Shown here: in pieces, positions 7,805 to 13,898 of the stretch
Layout: every line of letters starts with the position of its first letter
How positions within the stretch are numbered: position 1 is the stretch's first letter
DNA from: an uncultured Prevotellaceae bacterium
Lineage (GTDB): Bacteria > Bacteroidota > Bacteroidia > Bacteroidales > Bacteroidaceae
Assembly (NCBI GenBank): GCA_902803475.1
Contig: CADCPZ010000164.1
Coordinates: 1 to 39,385 of the forward strand
Direction of reading: 5' to 3'
Length of the DNA stretch: 39,385 nucleotides
Position numbers and translations under genes: made by a program
The notes under the pieces: generated by a model
What the model saw: only the letters and a program-made list of their open reading frames with translations
What the model was told of the DNA's origin: nothing
Database searches by the model: none

Positions 7805-8341
7805 TTACTCCGTCGGCCGGATAAAGTGGCCGTAGAGGTAGCCTCCGATGCCGGCTGCGATGATGATGAATATCGGATTGACGCCGACGAGCCATATCAG
7901 GACGGCACTGCCGATGGGAATCCAGCAGTTGACCAATGAGATGCCGGCACTTTTTGCCATATTGAAGGTGGGTACTGCGATCAATGCGACGACGGCAGGA
8001 CGGATGCCTCGGAACATCGCCTCAATCCAGCTTATCTCCATGAAACGGTGGAAGAAGATGGCGATGAGCAGGATGATGAGGAACGAAGGCAACGCTGTTC
8101 CCAAGCTGGCACAGAGGGCACCCCGCATCTTCTTGAGCTTGTAGCCGATGAAGATACTGGTGTTGATGGCGAATACGCCCGGACAGCTCTGAGCGATGGC
8201 GATGAGGTCGATAAACTCCTCTTTCTCAATCCATCGGTGTTTGTCCACAACTTCCGCTTCTATCATCGGTATCATGGCATATCCACCGCCCAGGGTGAAT
8301 GCACCAATCTTGAAGAAGGTTTTTAATAATGCATAATGCAT
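7805..8341 (-). CDS. ChrA-type chromate transporter, single-domain, first of pair
   Basis: 178 residues with about six hydrophobic segments. The block FTLGGGYAMIPMIEAEVV and the motif AIAQSCPGVFAINTSIFIGY are typical of ChrA (PF02417). It is the partner of the ChrA at 7062-7637, and short-chain ChrA proteins act as heteromeric pairs in the inner membrane. The start codon and first residues MHYALL lie in a TTAATGC-type repeat (coding strand ATGCATTATGCATTATTA), so the present N-terminus is repeat-made; the family-like sequence starts near residue 6. It follows the purL stop by 19 bases and could be read from purL. Substrate not determined. Confidence 0.88.
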   Translation of the reverse strand: MHYALLKTFFKIGAFTLGGGYAMIPMIEAEVVDKHRWIEKEEFIDLIAIAQSCPGVFAINTSIFIGYKLKKMRGALCASLGTALPSFLIILLIAIFFHRFMEISWIEAMFRGIRPAVVALIAVPTFNMAKSAGISLVNCWIPIGSAVLIWLVGVNPIFIIIAAGIGGYLYGHFIRPTE

Positions 8342-8357
8342 AATGCTTAATGCTTAA
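8324..8357. repeat. TTAATGC/ATAATGC repeat providing the chrA start codon
   Basis: ATAATGC units (8325-8345) run into TTAATGC units across the purL-chrA gap. On the minus strand they supply the chrA ATG and its first six codons. Related to the ten-unit array at 7650-7719. Confidence 0.75.
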
Positions 8358-8360
8358 TTT

Positions 8361-11300
8361 TTACTTTTTCCCCTCCACCCATTTACGTGCATTGACGAAG
8401 GCCTCTATCCACGGAGTCACCTCGTCGTTGCGACGGTTGATTGGATACCATGCGTTCTGCCAGGGGAAGATGGCACGCTCCAGATGCGGCATCATCGCAA
8501 GATGTCGTCCGTCGGCCGAACAGATACCTGCGACGTTATAGTCGGAGCCGTTCGGATTGCCTGGATAACCGGCATAGTTGTATTTGGCGATGATATTGTA
8601 TTCGTTCTCAGCCTTTGGCAGATGGAACTTTCCTTCTCCGTGAGCCACCCAGATACCCAGTTTGTTGCCGCTGAGCGAACCGAACATCACGCTGTTGTTC
8701 TGTGGAATCTCCAGGGAGATGAACTCGCTCTCGAACTTATGGCTGTCGTTATGGAGCATACGGGCTTGCTCTTGCCCCTTGCTCCTTGCCGCTTGCCCCT
8801 CAATGAGTCCCAGCTCAACCATCAGCTGACAGCCGTTGCAGATACCTAATGAGAGGGTGTCCTTGCGGGCATAGAACTTGTCGAGCGCCTCTTTCGCTTT
8901 CGGATTGAAGAGGAAGGCGCCGGCCCATCCTTTCGCCGAGCCGAGGACGTCGCTGTTGGAGAAACCGCCGCAGAACACGATCATGTTGACTTCCTCCAGC
9001 GTCTCACGACCCGTTATCAGGTCGGTCATCATCACATCTTTCACGTCGAAGCCGGCCAGATAGAGCGAGTAGGCCATTTCACGTTCACCATTGGTGCCTT
9101 TCTCGCGGATGATGGCAGCTTTTGGTCGTTTGGGTGTTTGGTCGTTTGGTCGTTTGGGTGTTTGGTCGTTTGGTCGTTTGGTCGTTTGGGTTAAGCCGTA
9201 TTGTGACAGCTTGCCTGTGAAGTTGTCGTTGAACTTCATCTGTAGCGGTTGCTGCTTGTAGTTCTCGAAACGTTCGGCAGCCTTGCCGTTGAAGCTCTGC
9301 TTGCGGTCGAGCAGATAGGAGGTCTTATACCATACATCGCGCAAAGCATCGATGTCGAAGGTGAAGCTAGTCTCTCCTTCCCACACAATCTCGATGGTTC
9401 TGCTGTCGAGCGTAGGATATCCGATCTTCGCATAGCCGATACCCTCGTCCTCCAGGAACTTCCTCAGTTCCTGCTTGTGGCTGTCGCTGACCTCGATGAC
9501 CACACCTGGGTTCTCGGCAAAGAGCATCTTGACGATGTCTTTGCTGTTCAGGTCGTGCAGGTTGATATGCATACCGCCAGTAGTATTGGCGAAGCACATT
9601 TCTAATAAGGTAGTAATCAGACCGCCGGCGCTGATATCGTGACCAGCCATCACCCATCCCTTGCGGATGAGTTCCTGAACGGCATTGAAACAGTCTACGA
9701 AATATTCCGGATTCTTGACGGTCGGCACATCGTCGCCTACTTTTCCAAGACTCTGCGCGAAGGCACTGCCACCCAAGCGCTGCTCGTCAAACGAGAAGTC
9801 GATGTAGTAGAGCGATGCATGCTTGTCGTTGACAACAACCGGCGAAACAACCTTCTTGACATCCGATACCTCGCCACCAGCGCTGACAATCACCGTTCCT
9901 GGAGAGATGATCTTCTCGCCGTTCGGATATTGTTGCGTCAGCGATAGCGAGTCTTTTCCTGTCGGCACATTCACGCCGATTTCACAACAGAAATCAGACA
10001 AGGCTTTCACGGCAGCATACAGACGGGCATCCTCGCCTTTCTGTGAGCGGCACGGCCACATCCAGTTGGCTGACAGCGATACATAGTCTAATGGTCGCAT
10101 GCCGTCAGCTTTCTCGCCAGCTCTTCCCAATGGTGCCCATACCAGATTGGTCAAGGCTTCGGCTACCGACAATACGGAGCCTGCTTCGGGTGAGGCCAGA
10201 CCTGCCTGTGGCGCATGACCGATTGCTGTTGCGATACCTGCCTTTCCTTGATAGTCGAGAGCCACAACACCGCAGTCGGACAGCGGCAGCTGGATTTCTC
10301 CCTGACATTGCTGACGGGCAATCTTTCCCGTCACCGAGCGGTCCACCTTGTTTGTCAGCCAGTCTTTGCAGGCTACGGCCTCCATCTGGAGAACACGCTT
10401 CAGGTAGTCTAGAAGTTCTAGATTGTCTAGATTTTCTAGACTATATTCTACTGGCGCATAGTGGCGCTCTACCGTTTCATCCTTCATGATGGTTTTGGGC
10501 GAATGGCCGAACATCTGTGCCACATCCAAGTCGAATGGCTTCACGCCGTCGCCTTGTTTGAACGAGAAATGTGCATCGCCTGTCGTCTCGCCCACCACAA
10601 ACAGCGGTGCACGCTCACGCTCTGCAATCTGGCGTACGTGGTCGATATGCTTCTCGTCGATGAGCAGACCCATACGCTCCTGACTCTCGTTGGCGATAAT
10701 CTCTTTGGCAGACAGCGTCTTGTCGCCAATCGGCAACTGGGTCATATCAATCTCTCCGCCACACTCTTCTACCAGCTCAGACAGGCAGTTCAAGTGCCCG
10801 GCACTACCGTGATCGTGGATAGAGACAACGGGGTTGGTGTCTTCCTCTACCAATGCACGCACCAGGTTGTAGGCACGCTTCTGCATCTCCGGATTGGCAC
10901 GCTGTACGGCATTCAGTTCGATGCCATTGCTGTAGCGACCGGTATCTACTGATGAGACAGAGCCGCCGCCTAAGCCGATGCGATAGTTGTCGCCTCCGAC
11001 AACAACGATCTTGTTGCCTTTCTGCGGTTCCTTCTTCAGACAGTCGCGTTTCTTTCCGTAACCCACACCGCCGGCAAGCATAATCACTTTGTCGTAGGCG
11101 TATTTGGGTGTTTGGTCGTTTGGTCGTTTGGTCGTTTGGTCGTTTGGGTGTTTGGTCGTTTGGTCGTTTGGTCGTTTGGTCGTTTGGTCGTTTGGGGTTT
11201 CCTGATGTTCGAAGGTGAGCACGGAACCGCAGATGAGCGGCTGTCCGAACTTGTTGCCGAAGTCGCTGGCACCATTCGATGCCTTGATGAGAATCTGCTC

Positions 11301-12281
11301 TGGCGTCTGGTACAGCCATTGGCGAACGGGCAGAATATCTTCCCAGTCTCTTGTCGTATTCTGAGCCTCACCCTTCAGGGGAAGGTCGGAGGGGGCTAAC
11401 CTCGGATATGCGGTCATATATACAGCGGTACCAGCGATAGGCCATGAACCGACACCGCCGCCCATACGGTCGCGAATCTCACCGCCGGTGCCAGTTGCAG
11501 CACCATTGAACGGTTCTACCGTTGTGGGGAAATTATGGGTTTCTGCCTTCAGCGAGATGACACTCTCGATATCCTGTACCTTGAAATAGTCGCTTGTGCT
11601 CTGGTCGGCAGGTGCAAACTGCTCAACGACAGGTCCTTGTGCAAACGCCACATTATCTTTATAGGCCGAGAGAATCATACCTGGGTTCTCGGCAGTGGTC
11701 TTCTTGATCATCGCAAACAGGCTGCTTTCCATCTCCTTACCGTCGATGATGAAGGTGCCGCCGAAGATTTTATGACGGCAATGCTCGGAATTGATTTGGG
11801 CAAAACCGAAAATCTCGGAGTCGGTCAGCGGACGGCCGTTCTGTTTTTCAATCTGGTGAAGGTATTCGATTTCCTCTGGGGAAAGGGCCAGACCTTCCTC
11901 CTCGTTGAATTTCTCCAAGTCTTCCACTTGCTTGATAGGGGCCGGCTGGATGTTGACCGTGAAGATATCCTGGTTCAGTCCGTCATATATGCGCTGTAGC
12001 ATCGGGTCGTGGTCGGCATCCTTCGATGAAACCGGGAAATATTCCTCGATACGTGAGATTCCTTTCAGGTTCATGTTCTGCGTTATCTCCACCGCATTCG
12101 TTGACCACGGCGTCACCATTTCGCGACGTGGACCAACAAAATATCCGCTCATCGTTTCGGCGTTTAAGCATTCGGCGTCGCCGTAGAGCCAGCACAATTC
12201 GCGGATTTCGTCCTTACTCAACTGATGGTCAACCTCAGTTGCTATCACACTCTCTTGGGGGGTCTTGAAGAATAGTATCAT
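8361..12281 (-). CDS. purL: Phosphoribosylformylglycinamidine synthase, single-chain with glutaminase domain
   Basis: 1306 residues. It makes FGAM from FGAR, glutamine and ATP in purine synthesis. Order: PurS-like N-terminal domain (1-150), linker, two PurM-like synthase halves with KAETHNFPTTVEPFNGAATG near residue 240, and a C-terminal glutaminase with nucleophile Cys1148 (GICNGCQ) and HGEGKFH. The length exceeds the roughly 1,235 residues I recall for Bacteroidales relatives. The excess matches repeat insertions: residues 362-393 (NDQTTKRP units), 1031-1054 (same units, in the linker before the glutaminase), about 1161-1173 (GQAARSKGQEQAR), and probably 294-304 (SDLPLKGEA). A 9-bp repeat encodes ENLDNLELLDYL near 615-626. 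All keep the frame, and every catalytic motif is present, so the enzyme is probably active. It starts 30 bases after the HEPN gene, and I see no promoter of its own. Confidence 0.96.
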   Translation of the reverse strand: MILFFKTPQESVIATEVDHQLSKDEIRELCWLYGDAECLNAETMSGYFVGPRREMVTPWSTNAVEITQNMNLKGISRIEEYFPVSSKDADHDPMLQRIYDGLNQDIFTVNIQPAPIKQVEDLEKFNEEEGLALSPEEIEYLHQIEKQNGRPLTDSEIFGFAQINSEHCRHKIFGGTFIIDGKEMESSLFAMIKKTTAENPGMILSAYKDNVAFAQGPVVEQFAPADQSTSDYFKVQDIESVISLKAETHNFPTTVEPFNGAATGTGGEIRDRMGGGVGSWPIAGTAVYMTAYPRLAPSDLPLKGEAQNTTRDWEDILPVRQWLYQTPEQILIKASNGASDFGNKFGQPLICGSVLTFEHQETPNDQTTKRPNDQTTKHPNDQTTKRPNDQTPKYAYDKVIMLAGGVGYGKKRDCLKKEPQKGNKIVVVGGDNYRIGLGGGSVSSVDTGRYSNGIELNAVQRANPEMQKRAYNLVRALVEEDTNPVVSIHDHGSAGHLNCLSELVEECGGEIDMTQLPIGDKTLSAKEIIANESQERMGLLIDEKHIDHVRQIAERERAPLFVVGETTGDAHFSFKQGDGVKPFDLDVAQMFGHSPKTIMKDETVERHYAPVEYSLENLDNLELLDYLKRVLQMEAVACKDWLTNKVDRSVTGKIARQQCQGEIQLPLSDCGVVALDYQGKAGIATAIGHAPQAGLASPEAGSVLSVAEALTNLVWAPLGRAGEKADGMRPLDYVSLSANWMWPCRSQKGEDARLYAAVKALSDFCCEIGVNVPTGKDSLSLTQQYPNGEKIISPGTVIVSAGGEVSDVKKVVSPVVVNDKHASLYYIDFSFDEQRLGGSAFAQSLGKVGDDVPTVKNPEYFVDCFNAVQELIRKGWVMAGHDISAGGLITTLLEMCFANTTGGMHINLHDLNSKDIVKMLFAENPGVVIEVSDSHKQELRKFLEDEGIGYAKIGYPTLDSRTIEIVWEGETSFTFDIDALRDVWYKTSYLLDRKQSFNGKAAERFENYKQQPLQMKFNDNFTGKLSQYGLTQTTKRPNDQTPKRPNDQTPKRPKAAIIREKGTNGEREMAYSLYLAGFDVKDVMMTDLITGRETLEEVNMIVFCGGFSNSDVLGSAKGWAGAFLFNPKAKEALDKFYARKDTLSLGICNGCQLMVELGLIEGQAARSKGQEQARMLHNDSHKFESEFISLEIPQNNSVMFGSLSGNKLGIWVAHGEGKFHLPKAENEYNIIAKYNYAGYPGNPNGSDYNVAGICSADGRHLAMMPHLERAIFPWQNAWYPINRRNDEVTPWIEAFVNARKWVEGKK
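8765..8801. repeat. GGGGCAAG-type array translated inside purL
   Basis: On the coding strand GGGGCAAGCGGCAAGGAGCA and so on, encoding GQAARSKGQEQAR just after the glutaminase nucleophile region. The same short units form the array next to nadD (5652-5731). Confidence 0.75.
9121..9192. repeat. Nine-unit 8-bp array (TTTGGTCG) translated inside purL
   Basis: Nine units of TTTGGTCG, with TTTGGGTG variants, covering exactly 72 bp (24 codons). On the coding strand it gives the 8-residue repeat NDQTTKRP/NDQTPKRP in the linker before the glutaminase domain. Confidence 0.95.
10408..10440. repeat. Four TCTAGA boxes at exact 9-bp spacing inside purL
   Basis: TCTAGA occurs at 10408, 10417, 10426 and 10435. 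The 9-bp period is three codons and encodes ENLDNLELLDYL. It may be a short in-frame repeat insertion or a local expansion. Confidence 0.75.
11103..11198. repeat. Twelve-unit 8-bp array (TTTGGTCG) translated inside purL
   Basis: Twelve units (TTTGGTCG with TTTGGGTG and TTTGGGGT variants), exactly 96 bp or 32 codons, encoding four NDQTTKRP-type octapeptides. It lies just before YDKVIMLAGGVG, a conserved strand of the second half of the synthase. Confidence 0.95.
11368..11402. repeat. Probable GC-rich insertion translated as SDLPLKGEA in purL
   Basis: On the coding strand GCCCCCTCCGACCTTCCCCT then GAAGGGTGAGG, encoding APSDLPLKGEAQ. It stands where Bacteroidales PurL proteins, as I recall, go straight from YPRL to the DWE..LP segment. 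It looks like a palindromic-element relative, but no second copy is in the window. Confidence 0.45.
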
Positions 12282-12311
12282 TGTTGTTGCAATTTGTCGA
12301 TGAGTCTGTTC

Positions 12312-12728
12312 TTATTTTGAAGTTTTTAAATCTTCAGCCGCTGCTGTTGAAACGTCTTTTATTAATTTCTCTGTTTCTTCCACTAAAGGAATAACATCCT
12401 CCTCTTCGAGATTATAGTGGTCATTATAGTCTCCTGTCAGTCGTAATGTATAAAGTTTATTGTATAATTTTCCTTGTTCCCTTGAAAACTTCCCCGTCTT
12501 AACAAAGTGTAATCCGAACATTCGAACAATCGAGTCATGCCCCTTTACATAATAGCCATTGGCAATAAGCAAAGCAGAAACAGCATAATATGCAGCATAA
12601 TAAAATCGATTAGCAATAACTTCCCAGGATTTTAGCGGAATATTCAATTTTGCTTGTTCCAGAGCGCGCATCGCTTTTTCCAAACGATATGTTACTACGG
12701 CATTTCTTTCTTCAAAGGTTAAACTCAT
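12312..12728 (-). CDS. HEPN-domain protein, toxin-type partner of an MNT/HEPN pair
   Basis: 138 residues, all helical, fitting the HEPN family (PF05168). The segment ANRFYYAAYYAVSALLIANG (residues 39-58) is the typical central helix with R-Y-AA-Y spacing. LRLTGDYNDHY at 95-105 is the C-terminal R...DY..H region; the Arg-to-His spacing (seven residues) is longer than the RX4-6H of HepT RNases. MNT/HEPN pairs act as toxin-antitoxin modules in which the nucleotidyltransferase silences the HEPN RNase, in known cases by AMPylation. The ATG overlaps the MNT stop (ATGA), so the two are translated together. Without the exact RX4-6H spacing, RNase activity is less certain here. Confidence 0.82.
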   Translation of the reverse strand: MSLTFEERNAVVTYRLEKAMRALEQAKLNIPLKSWEVIANRFYYAAYYAVSALLIANGYYVKGHDSIVRMFGLHFVKTGKFSREQGKLYNKLYTLRLTGDYNDHYNLEEEDVIPLVEETEKLIKDVSTAAAEDLKTSK

Positions 12729-13048
12729 AATACAATACCTTCTTTTATTACGTTTTTATAAAATGGAGTAAATGAATTATTATCCCAATCTTTTTTTGTA
12801 TATAGCACAGTATTGATGTCTTCACCATATTCCCACCCTAATTCTCTAAGAGGATATGACACATTGTCAATATCTTCCAGGTTGATACGTGGTTTTTCTA
12901 AAAGAATCAACACGTCCCAGTCAGAATCATCGCGGGCGTCCCCACGAGCTTGAGAACCAAAGAGAATAATCTGGCTCCCCTTTGGCGTAAGCTTCTTGGC
13001 GGTAGTCGCTATTGCGTTTATAATATCTGCCCTTTGTTTTTTAGTCAT
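12725..13048 (-). CDS. MNT-type minimal nucleotidyltransferase, antitoxin-type partner
   Basis: 107 residues. The nucleotidyltransferase signature GSX10DXD is exact: Gly31-Ser32, then Asp43 and Asp45 (GSQARGDARDDSDWDVL), with a third acidic residue expected near GEDINTVLY. This is the minimal nucleotidyltransferase family (PF01909/PF18765) that pairs with HEPN proteins and modifies them. I use the ATG at MTKKQ, because a TAACTTTG -7 box lies 20 bases before it and the longer reading from further upstream would start above the promoter. The stop overlaps the HEPN start as ATGA. The intact motif argues for an active antitoxin. Confidence 0.85.
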   Translation of the reverse strand: MTKKQRADIINAIATTAKKLTPKGSQIILFGSQARGDARDDSDWDVLILLEKPRINLEDIDNVSYPLRELGWEYGEDINTVLYTKKDWDNNSFTPFYKNVIKEGIVL

Positions 13049-13068
13049 ATTATATATGTTATCGACCG

Positions 13069-13099
13069 CAAAGTTAGAATTATTTTCTGACATAGACAA
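13069..13099 (-). promoter_or_regulatory. Promoter of the MNT/HEPN pair, possibly also of purL
   Basis: On the minus strand TTG (plus 13097-13099), 20 bases, then TAACTTTG (plus 13069-13076), a good Bacteroidetes promoter. The leader to the MNT ATG is about 15 bases. It is the only consensus promoter I found upstream of purL. Confidence 0.7.
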
Positions 13100-13398
13100 G
13101 AATTTCGCTGAAAAACCCAAAACTACTGCCAAACCCAATGCCGATCGTGGTCGCTTAAATTGCATAAATATCCATCAAATTCATGCGTTTTTCTTTAAAT
13201 TCTCCATACAAAAAGTAGTTTTTTGGTCACTTTTTGCACTTTTCAATCCATTTTTCACTCTTTTCTGCGCCAGTTTTGCCATGTTCAGACCGATTTTCAC
13301 CCCATTTTGGGGTCATTTTGCCAAATTCTTATTGCGCTTGTAAATATTTGGCAGTCAAATGAATAAAGTTTGTTTTCGAGCTTATACCTTTCTCAAAA
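13100..13398. other. AT-rich intergenic stretch, no gene seen
   Basis: No credible gene on either strand. It holds T-rich tracts and one small hairpin, ACCCC-ATTTT-GGGGT (about 13297-13311). The open frames are short and have no ribosome binding site or family resemblance. Confidence 0.6.
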
Positions 13399-13419
13399 CA
13401 ATGGCTTTTTGCAAAAATG

Positions 13420-13480
13420 AAATTCTCTAGAGAATTTTTTGTAAGAGGATAGCTTTCGCAACAAATTCTCTAGAGAATTT
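13420..13480. promoter_or_regulatory. Two identical 18-bp perfect palindromes, 43 bp apart
   Basis: AAATTCTCTAGAGAATTT occurs at 13420-13437 and again at 13463-13480. The 43-bp spacing is close to four helical turns, so both copies face the same side of the DNA. Flanks are also related (GCTTTTTGCAAAAATG and GCTTTCGCAACA before them). They lie about 320-380 bases before the promoter of the starch-binding-like protein. Likely protein-binding sites, or a short tandem duplication. Confidence 0.6.
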
Positions 13481-13512
13481 TGTGCAAAAGCATACCTTTT
13501 ACCTTCCAAAAC

Positions 13513-13595
13513 CTGTCAGTCTCCTGTCAGTCTCTGTCACTCTTTTCAAGACTGCAGCCCCTGTGTTTATCGGCGTTCTGTCAGTCTGTCAGTCT
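13513..13595. repeat. Cluster of five CTGTCAGTCT decamers
   Basis: CTGTCAGTCT at 13513, 13524, 13578 and 13586, and CTGTCACTCT at 13534. The spacings are irregular (11, 10, 44, 8). Function unknown. Confidence 0.7.
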
Positions 13596-13775
13596 ATTTT
13601 TCATTTTTTTTGCTGTTTTGGTACAAAAATATTCCACTTTTCCGAATAATTATACATCAAAATATTGCTAATTATCTAACAATCGCTGCATTATTAATGT
13701 TTTGTTTACACTATTATTTCACAATAAGGGAAAAAGGCCGATAACCTTTTTTAACACAATTTTTTTACAGATTTA

Positions 13776-13827
13776 TTGTCCGTATTTATGAATTTTCATA
13801 TCTTTGCAATGTTGTTTTGTAAACAAC
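13776..13827 (+). promoter_or_regulatory. Promoter and 5' hairpin of the starch-binding-like gene
   Basis: TTG at 13776-13778, 20 bases, then TATCTTTG at 13799-13806. Transcription should begin near 13812. A 7-bp hairpin, GTTGTTT-TGT-AAACAAC (13811-13827), would sit at the very 5' end of the mRNA, a position that can stabilise transcripts. The leader is about 85 bases. Confidence 0.7.
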
Positions 13828-13898
13828 TTAGCAGCACAATGGTGAGAGACATATAACATTAAACCTAAAACGATAAACAACTTTAATTTAAAACAATT

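Noticed and set aside
13049..13165. Longer MNT protein starting at 13165
   Set aside because: The extra segment lies upstream of the TAACTTTG promoter, so it would not be in the transcript; the ATG at 13048 gives a family-sized protein.
12996..13343. 115-codon open frame on the plus strand before the starch-binding-like gene
   Set aside because: It overlaps the MNT gene and promoter, is full of Phe/Leu from T-rich DNA and has no ribosome binding site.
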